Shown one piece after another: positions 1-11,592 of a DNA stretch of 64,000 nt. The notes beneath the pieces were generated by a model. It was not told the origin of the DNA and made no database searches. It saw only the letters and a list, made by a program, of their open reading frames with translations. The DNA lies in the NCBI GenBank assembly GCA_033964015.1, contig JAWWUD010000215.1:1-64000 (forward strand). Direction: 5' to 3'. The translations under genes and the position numbers were made by a program. This stretch comes from Scolanthus callimorphus (taxonomy: Eukaryota > Cnidaria > Anthozoa > Actiniaria > Edwardsiidae). How positions within the stretch are numbered: the first letter of the stretch is position 1; each line of letters opens with the position of its first letter.

Positions 1-202
1 GTTTGTTTGTGTTTAAAGTACGGTGCTCCGCTCGCGCACCGCGCGGGAGCTCTCCTATGACCTACCTTTTGACAGTTACATTATGGCCCGACGTCATTTT
101 CATATGTGCACTCTAGCTACGTAGTTGGAATGAACTATTTACCGCGTTGCTAATGCAAGCATGAAAGTGATGTCGCACGGCCTAACGTTCGTCGCAAACT
201 AT

Positions 203-568
203 GGGACAGGTCCAGGGGCTCATAAATAGGGGCGTCCCTCTCTAGTATTGCCCTACTGATAAGGCAATTTGACAGACCTAGTTATTTTTAGAACGGTTTT
301 ACCGCTAAAATTGTAAAGCTTTTGTTTCACTAGCCAATCAAATTTGTTTTATAAGTAGCTTTACAGATGCCTGTCATTTGCAAGATAGGCACGTGCAAGC
401 ACTGTTTTCTTGTTGTTCTCTACTACTGTTATTCTAAACATACGTGACCGCAGCGGCATAGAAACAAGAGTAAATACCGATCTAAAAATAACTAGGTCTG
501 TCAAAACGCCTTATCAAGAATATATATCAGAGGAACACCCCTACTTATGAGCCCCTGACAGGTCCCAG
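203..568. repeat. Inverted-repeat element (MITE-like), about 365 bp
   Basis: The left arm (about 203-295) and right arm (about 480-568) are imperfect reverse complements: CAGGGGCTCATAAATAGGGG on the left pairs with CCCCTACTTATGAGCCCCTG on the right, and AACTAGGTCTGTCA pairs across the arms. There is no coding potential between them. The pattern fits a non-autonomous DNA transposon. A separate short repeat, GTACGGTGCTCCGCTCGCGC, occurs at about 18-37 and again at about 965-984, so this first kilobase is layered repeats. Confidence 0.7.
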
Positions 569-639
569 GAACCAGTCGTATTAAACTTCTTCAAGGACAA
601 GGCCAATACAGTGTTTACTATTTTATACCATGCTACAGA

Positions 640-3360
640 AAATAAAAGGAGAGTTTAAGGTAAATGTAGTGCACGATGGGAAGGTTGAGTGGAAATACCG
701 CTTAATATACAACGCCATTCCTGCATTCTGATTGGCTGTATGTTCTGTTGCGTGGTATAAAAGGCAATACGTCCTTGCTTCAGGGACTCGTCCCCTCGCA
801 AGTTCACGCTTGGGGACTTATCCATGCGACTGGTCGGCCCTGGGACTTGTACCGTAGTCTGTGCCGTGCTTAGACCTATACAAACGTCGATCCTAATTCT
901 CGTTGCACAAATTAATACTGCTGTATTTCTAATTTCGAAGGACATTTGGTGGTACATTTTAAAAGTACGGTGCTCCGCTCGCGCACCGGTCGCGCACCGA
1001 AATCACTAATTTTAATTAGTAACAATTATGTGGGATTCTAGTTCAAGTCTAAGTTCGAGTCTAGTTCGAGCCCGAAACAATGGCTTTAACTAACTAAACA
1101 ATAGGAAATTGAAATTTGGAGCGACTTTAATTAGGATCGTCGTTTGTACTTGGCCTTAATGACTACCTATAGGGCGGATTCCAGATAACTGTCGTGAGTA
1201 ATTTGTCTTTGCAATCACTCAGATTTGGTGTAACCACTTCTTGCGAATGGTTTCACTATAACAGTCATACGAAATCTGCTCTATCAAGTAGTTACCAGTT
1301 CTCCTTAGAGGCAAGACCACCTAGTCTCCCTTCACATGGATCCGGGCTGGCCCGGTTAGCCGGGCTGAAATATTTTGTTCTGGGGCCTCCAGGGAAATTA
1401 GGAACGAAAGAGCTCACCCAGCTTAACCGGACCAGCCCGGCTCATAAAATAGGTCCTCAAGATCACCGAGATCATTTTGTATTCATAGTTTAGTTTCTAA
1501 TTAATTTAGTTCTCATTACATCTAATAGCCCAGTATAATGGTATAATTTATACACTATCATTTATAGTATATTTTGTACATGGTTATATGGCCAGTGGTC
1601 AAATTCACAAGGGACTTAATGGTTCAGGCCGTCAGCTTTGTTTTCCACACTCGTTTACTCTTTGTAAAGTGTGCATGCTCTGCGAGAGCGGATTTCAGAT
1701 GGCTGTCGAAAGCAAATCAGACTTGCATTTTCTACGTGTTCCTATTGGTTTGAGGACTCGAGTTTTTGTTTAGTCAACCAATCAGAATGCGAAAAAAAAA
1801 ACACAGTTGACTCTTGGTTCTTTGGTCAGAACTAAACGCAGACGTCCTCATTTCACCCCTTAATTGGTTTATTGATGAATGGGTTGCGTCTCTGATTGGC
1901 TAAGTGTATTTTGGGGTTTTGTTTTCGACAACAATCTGAAATCCGCTCTTTCCGCGTTACCATGGTAACGCGGTGTCAGTGACATAAACGTCACTTTACT
2001 CTAGAATTTTATATTGCAAATAGTCGCTTCACAGCTTCTTAGTTACTACAAAATTCAGCACTTTGGAATTCTTTAGTTCGGCAGAAAAAAAAACAAAAGT
2101 ATCGATCATTCTCATTATTTCATTGTTTCTTCTCGCTGTTCTTCGCGTCTTCTGTGCTCGCTCAGGGTGATTCAACTAACCTTCGAGATTTGAAATTTGA
2201 AAATCTGCTAGTTTGAGAATAAATTCGCTGTTTTAAAGTCACGAAGAAATGGCTTGCCAATTGTGGACATTTTGCGTATTTGTTCGCAAACGGCAACTTT
2301 CTACTGGGTAGGCAAACTTTCTACCGGGTAGGCAAACTTTCTACCGGGTAGACAAGCTTTCAGGCTCAGTTGCAAAGCCCGATACAATTTAATAAAAAAT
2401 TGCAAACTTTGGCAAGCCACGTCACAATTTGTAAAGATTGCTCTCAACTAACGTTTTGTAATTTTACTAACTTGAGGTGACTTTCCAGCTGTGTTATTAT
2501 ATATTGTCTTTCCATGGCCTAATTTGGAAATACATTTAACCTCGGCGACAATGACTATCTATTTGAAGGAGACAACTTACCTGTGGGGCTCGGAGGCGGT
2601 TGAATCACCTTGAAAAGAGAATGAAATCTCGCTCTTATTGTTTTTATATCTATTGACAGCTGTGGAGCCGAAGTTTGTAATACATATATACTTATTTGCA
2701 ATAAGATTATATTTTCTATCAACGATATAGTTTAATAAAATAACGTTTTTGTAAAAGTATCTTGTTCTCTTGCCCTCACGACAAATATCAGAGCAGGTGA
2801 GTGTGCGTAGCGGCGCGCGAAGAAAAATTTACTGATGTGCAAATGGACATGCCTTCTTACTGTGCGATTACGTCAACCGGGCCATTTTGCAAGAAGTTAG
2901 CCAATCAAAAAGCCAGTACAGAACAAACGATCTTGCCGACTTTCTTGTGATTTTCAGATAGAAATATTCGGTTTTCTAAAACTTGTGAGCAGAAATAACT
3001 TCAAAACACTTCATTGCTCATCGTCAGACGTATTGCAGGTATTTAATTTCCTTACAATGGTAATATCTAAATGACAAACTTTTCGGGATTGCCCGGTTGA
3101 CGTAGTCGTACAGTAAAACTTAGTCTAGTCCCTGAACTCTTCTTCGCGGCTCCTGTAGCCCATGGTCTAGGACACATGTAGCGCGCAACATTTGTGTCCT
3201 GCATGCTCATTGGAGTGGCTAAACTAGGAAACATCGTGATCACAGCGTATTCAAATCGAATTCGCCCGTTCTAATTCACTCCTGATTCACTCTAGTACCC
3301 AGAACAACTCTCTAAATATTGGTTACGGAGCATGCGCCGCGCCATTCAGCAGACATTCAG
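640..3360. other. Intergenic, repeat-derived, no gene found
   Basis: No ORF here looks like a conserved protein. About 790-870 carries copies of a GGGACTTGT / GTCTGTGCCG motif like the ends of the element at 40027-40242. About 1660-1720 and 1915-1960 are inverted copies of a repeat containing GAAATCCGCTCT / AGAGCGGATTTC, related to sequences at 1170 and 55050. About 3158-3235 resembles 51085-51170. The rest is AT-rich with nothing recognisable. Confidence 0.5.
2288..2357. repeat. Short tandem repeat, 20-bp unit, about 3.3 copies
   Basis: The unit GGCAAACTTTCTACCGGGTA is repeated head to tail, with one base variation per copy (CTACTGGGTA in the first, a trailing GACAAGCTTTC in the last). No function is evident. 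Confidence 0.85.
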
Positions 3361-3369
3361 AATTTTGTG

Positions 3370-3585
3370 ACGTCATCGTATCAGAAAATATCCGGATTCG
3401 ACCGTCCACACGTATCCTAAATGTTATCGGATTCAAATATTTCCACTCTGGAGATCGGATTAAAAAATATCCGAATTTGTCTGCGAACTCGCCGGATGCG
3501 TGTGAACGATAGCCGTATCCGAAAAGAAAAAGTGGCGGATGAAAAAATATCCCGATACGTGTAGACGGGGCCTTTTAGTGGCTTT
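3370..3585. repeat. Inverted-repeat remnant ending in GTGTAGACGGGGCC
   Basis: Repeated AATATCCGGATTC / GGATNNNAAAATATCC segments in both orientations surround an A+T core. The right end GTGTAGACGGGGCC resembles GTGTGGACGGGGCC, which ends the hairpin at about 38219-38374, suggesting a shared terminal motif. No coding potential was seen. Confidence 0.5.
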
Positions 3586-3742
3586 CGACCGATATTTGGC
3601 GGAAATTGACACTCGATTGCACTGTCGACTCGATTGCATCACTGACAAAACTCGCAAAAATCCACCTCGTAATTTAGGTGATTGGGTTGCTTGAATGTTC
3701 AATAGGCTGACACTGAAAGGAATCCTGAGTCAAGTGCACTAA

Positions 3743-4504
3743 TGTATCAGTCAAATCCAGCGGTGACCATCCCCCCCCCTCCCCCGGACACCGTGGGGCA
3801 TTTGCACACCAGTGCCTTCCCTGGGGTGGGGAATTTTGAACATTTTGCCTGCCCCGGGGTCGGGAATTGTTTTTCCCCGGGGGAGGGGGGTGGGGAATTT
3901 TGGTTTTCTCATCTCAAGCGCGTCGGGTTTTGCGAACTACAACCCAGTTACAGAAAATAACGCCACATAAAATATAATGCAGAGCATGGCCCGTATACAC
4001 CACGTTTGGAGACTGACATATTTGCACATTTCACAGTTAACGTCTCCTATAGAGAAGAAACAGATTTCGCAATTTCGTCTCAGTGGAAAAACATAAAAAT
4101 GATTTGACGACACTATAAACAGAGTTCCAATTTCGCAAAAAGTCAAGTAACATAACTGCGAAATAGTTGCTCTGCAAATAGAATAAAGGTAAATTTCGCA
4201 TTGAGAGATACAGCTAAATGGCTACAACCGCGAATGGCCTAGGAATGTCACTTCTTTATTTATGATTTTGTCTCACTTTCAGTGAAATGAGAACTCGTTC
4301 AAAGACGAGAAAACTAAAGTACATTTAAAAACGAATTGTAAATGCTCGGACAGTATAAATGGAGTTGAAGTTTTTGTTGTGAAGCTTTGTCACGCAGAGT
4401 TACCGTCTTTTTCTCGTCCCGGGGGTGGGGCATTTTCCGCTTTTTGTGTTCCCCGCCGTGGGGTATTCTGCATTTTTGCTAGCCCGCTGGAATTGACTGA
4501 TACA
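3743..4504. mobile_element. Non-autonomous DNA transposon with TAA target duplication
   Basis: Left end TGTATCAGTCAAATCCAGCG and right end CGCTGGAATTGACTGATACA are near-perfect terminal inverted repeats. Subterminal GGGGTGGGGNATTTT-type G-runs lie at both ends, in opposite orientation on the right. The element is flanked by TAA at 3740-3742 and 4505-4507, a 3-bp target duplication of the kind known for PIF/Harbinger elements. The 762-bp length and lack of a transposase ORF indicate a non-autonomous copy. Confidence 0.8.
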
Positions 4505-4942
4505 TAATAGTTGGTCTGCAAAAGTAGCCAGCCCCTAGCCAGCCAGACAGATCTGAGAGACAGACAGCCTCAAAGCCACATGAGTCCGACATTGAAGCTA
4601 TTTTGCTACAAAACTGTAATATTTTATGTTGCAGTACACAACCAATAGGCCTTGGGCCACCTGTGGTCACACAACGCGTTAATCGAATTATAGGTTACGT
4701 AATCACTCATGAAGACAATATAATTTGCATGAAACGCGTGATTGCTTCTCCGGCCCTTCATTGATATGAGTCGTTGAACAGCAGACTGCAGTGCTATGGC
4801 TTCATCAGTGGCTCGGAAATATTGCCGAACGACAAGCTTTTCTATGGCTATGAAAATCTATGAAAGGCGCAGATGATAAAACTGGATGGACTTCCTGTGT
4901 GTAATGCAGATAGGCTACCTGCCTACTAAAGACGACAACGAT

Positions 4943-7398
4943 ATGAAATCCCAAACAGTAGATTTCGCGACCGGCGCCTTAGCTGGATGTTGTGCTTGCC
5001 TGTTTACAAATCCCTGCGAAGTTGTCAGACAAGAATGCAGCTGCAAGGGGAACTACAAGCCCGTGGCTCGTACACTATTTTCTATCGAGGTGTGTACACG
5101 CATTCTATACAATCTCGCGACACGAGGGGATTCTAGCTTTGCAGAGAGGCCTTTGTCCTGCTTTGTTGTATCAGATTGTTATGAATGGTAGTCGACTGGG
5201 CTCATATCAGGTTGCAACGGATTTGGGAGTTACTAGAGGACAAGACGGGAAGCCTGTGTTTATTAGGTGTCTTGTGGCAGGCGCCTTTTCAGGTGGTCTT
5301 TCAGCCTTCCTGGCCAGTCCTACTAGTCTGGTAAGCTTGCAGTTTGTACCAGGCTTTAATTTTAAAACACATTTACATGTAATATCGTGTGTGCCCCTGT
5401 GTGCGCCAAATCGTGTAACGAGAATTTTTTGCAGCAACCACTCCAATCCTCCAACACGAAACCTACCAATGACTCGATCGAGTCAGTGCTTCAGTTATGG
5501 ACTTATCAAAATGTTGGATCTTTTAGCAGCAAAATGTTGGAACAGAATACAGTAACAACTCGCGTATAAGAACCTAGAATTCTAATAGATACATTTATCA
5601 CATGACGAGTGAATTCCACGGTAAATTTCACGCCTAGAACAGGGGCGCGGGGAGGGGGGGAGGGGAACTCCCATATTTTTTGGTCGGGGATGATCGTCGT
5701 ATCTTTTAGTTAAAATCACGATGGTTTGGTCTCTTTTAGGGGTGATCTTGATCTTCAATAAATTTTAGGGAGATTGGTATCTTTTAGGGCCGAAACTGTG
5801 TCCAAATTGCTTTTTCTAAAAAGCGTGTAAGAAAGAGAGACTATTCGATGAGAAGACGATAAATTAGAAACAAACACGGAAATTTCTTGATGGGTATCTT
5901 TCACCTGTTACCTTTGTCCTTCGCGCCTACTTGGCACATAAGACCTTTTATTATATAAACACCAATACCAGGTGATCTCCCGCGCAAAAACTTGATATCT
6001 TCACACGTGAAAATATCATGTTATTTTCACATGTGAAAATATCACACTTGCCTTTGCTGAATGCTCGATTTTTAAGCTTAACTCAAATAAAATGTGAATT
6101 TGGTATTTCATTGATGTTTATATAATAAACAGAACATTACATGACCGCTTGGAGATACGAATTTTATCTTCTCGTGTTAAAAATTTATCTCACTCGAAGA
6201 TAAAATTCGTATCTCCGCGCGGCCATATGTAATATCCTCTATATCTTTTAGGGTATCTTTTAGGGTAACAAATTTTTGAGCCACGCCATGGCCCGTCATG
6301 TTTGGTATCTTTTAGGGGTGAAACTGAAAATTTCCGACGATCATCCCCGACAAAAAAAAATATTGGAGTCCCCCCCTCGGGGCCTAGAATCCCACAGCAA
6401 ATATTTGACATGTGTAATGATTCGAACTTTGAGCGATATCGCCTTTTTGAGTGCAATTTTCGGTGGAATCTACTGGCTGAAGACTTTGAAACTTGAATCG
6501 TGTGATATTTATCCTCAATTTCCACAAAAAAGATACGATTCAAGCCTAAAATCGGTTCTTATTTGATTTGAAAGGAAACATGGGTTGGTATGGACAATTG
6601 CACCCTAAACAATCCCGCCGAAAATTTTCCATTCAATATTCAAACCATTTTAAGGAAATTTAATACGTTAACTACGTTCTGCTCATAAATTTCACTGATG
6701 CCTGGGATCTCAAGAAAGTCAAGATCCTTTGTTCTGTACTACGTTAAATCGGCCGTCGCACAGTAAAACGCACGTTTTTTTACTGTATTTACATCGTCCA
6801 CCAATTAATTTCTTTCTCCTCTCTCTTTTCTTCTGTGCAGTTAAAGACGCAATTTCAGGCCCAGTCTGTCCAACAAATAGCAGTTGGTTACCAGCATTCA
6901 CATACTGGTCTCTCTCAAGCAATACGGGTTGTTTATACAGAAAACGGATTGCGGGGTCTTTGGCGAGGTGCAAGTGGAGTCATCCCTCGAAACACGGTAG
7001 GGACTGCCGCACAGCTATCAACTTTCTCTGTGACAAAAGACTACATCTCCGATACTGGATTATTTGCTAACAATGGCTGGTTAGTAGTTGCATTGGCTAG
7101 TTTAATCAGCAGCGTCGCCGTCGTCACCTGTATGACGCCGTTTGACGTCGTGTGCACTCGATTGTACAACCAAGGGACTTCTCGGAATGGTAGGGGATTA
7201 CTCTATAATGGACTGGTGGATTGCTTCTGGAAGATTTTCAAGACGGAGGGTGTGTTCGGTTTTTATAAGGGAATTGGTCCGCAATATTTAAGGACGGGAC
7301 CTCAAACAGTACTTTGTTTGATGTTCTGGGATAAACTAAAGAATATGTACTGTCAGATGTGTCAAGGCTCCCGAGGAAGCTTAGAGGGTCACATTTAA
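4943..7398 (+). CDS. SLC25A35: Mitochondrial carrier, SLC25A34/35-like; exon 1 frame-broken twice
   Basis: Predicted inner-membrane solute carrier of about 315 residues, as usual for the family; the substrate of this subgroup is not well defined. Exon 1 is 4943-5330 (donor GTAAGC) and exon 2 is 6841-7398 (after TTCTGTGCAG). An in-frame ATG at 4886 is an alternative start. Three repeats are visible: the first has the carrier signature around NPCEVV(R), the second is degenerate (SPTSL/LKTQ), the third is intact (TPFDVVCTRLYNQG). FYKGIGPQYLR near the C terminus is typical. In exon 1 the frame changes near 5030 and again near 5098, each consistent with one missing base; the family pattern continues straight across both (GVYT then AFYTISRHEG). 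Either the assembly has two indels or this is a young pseudogene. The intron holds repeat elements. AATAAA lies at 8201. SLC25A34 and A35 cannot be told apart here. Confidence 0.8.
5655..6385. mobile_element. TATCTTTTAGGG-family inverted-repeat element, copy 1 (in carrier intron)
   Basis: The left end ACTCCCATATTTTTTGGTCG, then GGGGATGATCGTCG, is matched in inverted orientation at the right end (CGACGATCATCCCCGAC, then AATATTGGAGTCC). The interior repeats the phrase GTATCTTTTAGGG many times. Similar copies lie at 20820-21185 and 33750-34145. A hairpin of GAGATACGAATTTTATCTTC and its complement sits inside at about 6150-6222. No transposase was seen. Confidence 0.75.
6405..6560. repeat. Diverged copy of the GCGATATCGC palindrome family
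   Basis: GAGCGATATCGCCTTTTTGA, a tract equivalent to GAAAATTGCAC and TGGAATCTAC appear in the opposite orientation to the tandem units at 18549-18970. The element directly abuts the repeat at 5655-6385, so one probably inserted beside or into the other. Confidence 0.6.
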
Positions 7399-7548
7399 TT
7401 ACTTAAAATACGTCGCGGAAAATGTTTTTAAATTTTTAAATTTTGACAGCACCTAACATTCAACCAAATTCGTAGCTCCGCGATATGATCTATAGTCTTG
7501 AGTCCGTGTTTGGTTTTTGTGAATCAACGCTGTCAATCAGTAATGTGG

Positions 7549-7722
7549 CACAGGGAATTTCTGCAGAAACGCATTCATAGTAAAAGCTGAAATTCTCATG
7601 AAACAAGGATGGAAAGTGTTCGGCTTTCTCATGAACAACATATGAATGCAAACACTTCCCATGACTGTGCCTGTGAAATTCAGCTTTTCCCATAAATGTG
7701 TTTTCTGCAGAGATTCCCTGTG
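7549..7722. mobile_element. CACAGGGAATTTCTGCAGAAA MITE, copy A
   Basis: Terminal repeats CACAGGGAATTTCTGCAGAA and TTCTGCAGAGATTCCCTGTG enclose a hairpin-like interior in which AAGCTGAAATT pairs with AATTCAGCTTTT. Flanks are TGG on the left and TGA on the right, a diverged 3-bp duplication. Other copies lie at 24314, 25821, 49708 and 55501. ORFs on either strand here are by-products of the palindrome. Confidence 0.85.
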
Positions 7723-8389
7723 TGAGTGAGTATATCCTATTGCTCGCTTTGGCGAACAATCGAGAGAGATCAACGCGATACGACGAATTCGTCTTAACGA
7801 ATTTGCCCCGCCGAGACCCCTTAAATCTTGAACCCTTTATGGAAGTCTCGTTTAACGTTTCCAGAGCCATTGCTGTAGGCTCTAGGAGCAGATATTCGCA
7901 GGCTGATTCTGATTGGTTGATATTTTCTATCCCACCACTTTGAAATTCGTCGGCCACAACCAGAGTTTCAGCGATTTTTGAAAAGTGCGGGGATGGGATT
8001 AGAAGGAATGAGAGCCCCCCTCTAGGATCTCTAGCACAGGGCTAGCTTTTGTAATCTCCCTGACGAATATTTCATTTACTGAACAGTCATTGAATTCCGT
8101 CCGCTCTTTCTAACGGAGGTAATCTTTGTAAGGGACTAATATATTCTGTAAATTATTTATTCTACTATCAGTAATTTGAAGTATCATGTCATAACAATGG
8201 AATAAAGCAAAACAATTTCTCGATGCCTAATGTTATTGGTGTTCGGGCATATATTGACGGTTTTATTTGTACATACAGTGACGCCATATTTCAGCTCTTG
8301 GCAACGAGCAGCCCCTAAATAGCTACTTATTTTTCTTTAAAATTTTAGGCTCAAACTTGGAACAAATGGTCGTGCAAATATAACACTGG

Positions 8390-9185
8390 TTTTACTGCGA
8401 TTGTCATGAAAAGTCTGTGAACTCCCTTGACATTCCCGAACGCCAAACTGTGTTTTTGCTTCCGTCAATCAAACCTTTTAAGTCAAGTCCACGCATGTTT
8501 TCTGAGTTTTGTTTGCATTTTACTGACAGTGAAAAATTGTGTTTTGAAGCCTAGCTAGACCCTATAAGATCACAAGTTATATCAAAGCCTCAGTGATGAA
8601 ATCACCCAGAGTTGTCCACTCGTTTGATTGACGGAAGCCAAACCGTGGTTTATTGGTCGGTGCAGAGTTCGCAGAATTATGAAACTCGCAGTGAAAAATG
8701 ACTGAATCGTTGAAAAAAGTTCATGGTAAATCAAATATTCCATTTTTGCTACTTTTAAATGCCTAGTCCCACACAAGCGCAGATGGTGGGTGATTGTAAA
8801 ACACCTGTAACTGGTTCTAAAATATGCAGATCGTTTTCACTATTTTTACACATAAATCACACCCTGCCTGCCTCACTGCGATTTTGATAATCCTGCCAAC
8901 TCCCACTTTACAAACTGCGTTTTGGCTTCCGTCATCAAGACAGGCTCATCTATTTTTTTCTCTAAATTTCGCATGCATGATATCGATGAAAACTGACTTT
9001 TTGGTTTTGAAGCCTAGCATGTAGTTCTTTTTAAAATAGATCACAAATCTTCTCGATCAAAGCCTACGTGAAATCATCCAGGGCCGTTCACTAGTCGTTT
9101 GATTGACGGAAGCGAAATCGCGGTTTGTTAAAGTTGGCGTAGTTCGCAGAATTATATTATGAAAATTGCAGTAAATGCCATCTAG
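8390..9185. repeat. Two copies of a TTTGATTGACGGAAGC inverted-repeat family
   Basis: Block 1 (about 8395-8710) and block 2 (about 8870-9175) share an order of motifs: TTNTGCTTCCGTCA near the left, TTTTGAAGCCTAGC, GTGAAATCAYCCAG, CGTTTGATTGACGGAAGC, then GTTCGCAGAATTAT. The left and right GGAAGC/GCTTCC arms are inverted. A third copy lies at about 62400-62650. The right end of block 2 overlaps the 3' end of the minus-strand ORF at 9157. No coding function. Confidence 0.7.
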
Positions 9186-9945
9186 GCTTCTCCCAAGGCA
9201 TTTTTAAACCACTCTCCCTCGCTTCAGCCCAAAATTTGAAGACCTGATTTAAATGACTTTCTTCCGCGTTTTTGGCACTACAAGGATCGTGTAGATCAAC
9301 TCTGTGCATTTTTGCTTGACCGTACTGTGTCATATTTTTCCTCGCTTGTTTTAGTACCACTTTTCTTTCCTTTTTCTGCGCTTTTCTTGTTCAATGTTGG
9401 ACTCCCCATCTCAACTGGCCGCATGGAATGCACTGTCTGTGGTCTTTTTGTCAACCTAGGTGGATTTCCTCGTATCTCAGACCTTGTTGGGTTATATCCA
9501 AGCGTGCTAAGGGGCCTTTGTTCGACTATCAAAGTTTCCTGCGACCTGCATCGCCTCACAGGAGTCAACCCTTGCACGCCAAGTCTTGAGTTGCGCGCCG
9601 GCGTCATGCATTTAGTGCGCAATGCTTGCTGTATGTTCTCAATTGGTGACTTACTATCGTCATAATGCCCTGTGTAATTACTTCTGACCTTCTTCAGATC
9701 TTTCAGAAGTTCTGTCCTCTCGGTTTTGATCTCGAATTGTCCCCTCTTCTCTTTCTTTGACAAGTTGTGTGAATGCTTGACGTAACGCCAGTCCTCCGCC
9801 GTACATTCCCGCGTAGTGACTTCTTGTCTAGATCGGTATAGAGAAGTTCGTGCTGTTTATTGATTTCTTTTCTCGTTTCGTCGTCTCTGGCTTCAAGTTT
9901 AGATTTGGGAGTAGCAGCTTTCGACGCTTTCGCCATGTTTGACAC
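9157..9945 (-). pseudogene. Unrecognised basic protein, intronless, broken by two frame changes
   Basis: Reading the minus strand from 9945, an ORF starts MSNMAKASKAATPKSKLEAR and runs through EINKQHELLYTDLDKK. Near 9820 coding character moves to a second frame (TAEDWRYVKHSHNLSKKEKR, then ERTELLKDLKK), which continues to about 9390. It then moves to a third frame (QARKNMTQYGQAKMHR, later ESHLNQVFKFWAEARESG) to a stop at about 9157. The composition (Lys/Arg/Glu-rich, no long hydrophobic run) suggests a soluble, possibly coiled-coil protein of about 260 residues. I do not recognise the family. The absence of introns plus two shifts suggests a processed pseudogene, but assembly indels like those suspected in the nearby carrier would give the same picture. 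The last codons run into the repeat at 8870-9175. Confidence 0.5.
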
Positions 9946-11592
9946 GTTGTTAGCACGTATTATCCAAATAAACGGATTCGCTCTCCTCTGTGTCCAGTTT
10001 CAATAAATTTGATGACAGAATCACACCATGACTGCATCATATAAAGCTATTACAATTGTACTGTAACAGCCAGTGTAGCATTTTCTACCTAAATTTCAAA
10101 AACTCAAACTGAATTGCGAAACGGGCTTAAGTAGCGCTATGAGCATATGCTACTAAAGTCTTTTGTGCTTTTGACAACTCTTTTTACGGAAATGATGGCT
10201 TAATGTTCACATAGCAACGACCTTTTCAATACGCAAAAGGCTAACCTTTTGAATAAGGCCATTTAAAATGTAGTAGAGCAATTCTATTACCATCCAATAT
10301 TAACTTACATTATAGAGCTGCGAAATGGTTTCCTATATATACTGTAAAATGGCTTCCCGCGTATCGCGACACTTTATAATGTTATAGTGTAGAGCAAGCT
10401 AATAATCGTCGAACACTATGATTCATGTGGAATATTGATGAGAATAATTCATTTAATTACACACGTTATTGGCATTATCAAAAACCATTTCGTGTATTGT
10501 GTAAATCCACCTGGATTAACAAAAGCTAAACGATTCGTAACCGGTTTTAAAATTTCATTAGATCGAATTAGAGCAAAACTAGTATAAATATTTGAGGGAG
10601 TCTCTCTAGTGCTGTTAAAAAGTGATTGACATCTAATTGGCCTTTCTACGGATTTAGGAAGGAAAGTTACGAAGAAAATTTCGTGTTTTATGGAAAAGTG
10701 TTAATTGAATTTCATAATATTACTAATAACGAAGGCTTTGTGCCTGAGCACAAATACCAGAATACAAACATTATGGAAATGCCCAGGGATTTAACGCAGC
10801 ATGTTAATTTTGTTAATCATTTTTGTCAATTTTGGTATGACGACATACTCGTGTTGTTTTGTCGCTAGAAGCTGGCACTGAAGTACGTTCCATCCTATTT
10901 CTGTGATGTAAGTCATTAAAACTTCGTTGCCCTCCATACACGTATTGGCTGATCGCACTTTTTCCACACCCGCGTTGAATCAAGGACCCTACCATTTGAA
11001 GAATCCCTCCCCTGGAATTTCCAGAGGTCGTTCAACACCCCCTCCCCTTGAATTGCCAGGGGGTGCTGAATTTCCAGGGTTCAACTAGACCCCCTCCCCT
11101 TGGAATTTCCAGGGTTTAGATAGACCCTCCGCCCTGGAATTTCAGTCAATGAAACGAGATTCTGCCGAACGGAATATTCCACCACCAATAACGAGCGCGC
11201 ACTCACTTTACCTGACATCCAGCAGCAGCCCGCATAGGATTATAAGCAATTATTGGATGAGGTTTTTGTGATTTCCAGAATAAACAATGTCGAGACAAGT
11301 GGAATCAGGCGAGGCCGTAAGGCCGAATAAAAAAAATCGAATAAATAAATCGTGTGCTATTTGGTTGTAGTATTGTTGTTGTCTTTCTGTTTTTCTTCTT
11401 TTTTGTTTTGTTTCTGCTAGACTACTCCCATATGCACGAGAGAACTGGGTCCTATCAGCCCGCAATTGGTCAGCGGCTCACTAAATAAAAAGTGTCATGG
11501 CGGAATGACTGACTTCGACTTGGTCCTCCAACGAAAGTTTCATTTCTAATGATCATCTCTCAAATTATGGATCCTTAAGTTCTTAAATTAGC
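9946..11592. other. Intergenic, AT-rich; no supported gene
   Basis: The sequence between the minus-strand ORF and NOA1 is mostly AT-rich and unstructured. A TATA-like AGTATAAATA occurs at about 10579 with an 80-codon ORF at 10626-10868 downstream, but that ORF has low-complexity AT-driven composition and no recognisable domain. Upstream of NOA1 I see no clear core promoter; an in-frame TAA at 11584-11586 bounds its start. Confidence 0.5.
10996..11145. repeat. Degenerate tandem repeat, about 50-bp unit
   Basis: Three to four units contain CCCTCCCCTTGGAATTTCCA followed by GGGTT or GGGGGT and a GAACAC/TAGACC segment. GGAATTTCC resembles an NF-kB-type palindrome, but in a repeat with a C-rich spacer this may be chance. 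Confidence 0.7.

Noticed and set aside
7490..7957. 155-codon minus-strand ORF
   Set aside because: It runs through both arms of a MITE copy; the protein sequence is a translation of the hairpin, not a gene.
10626..10868. 80-codon ORF after a TATA-like box
   Set aside because: AT-driven composition, no domain, no splice context; kept only as a mention.
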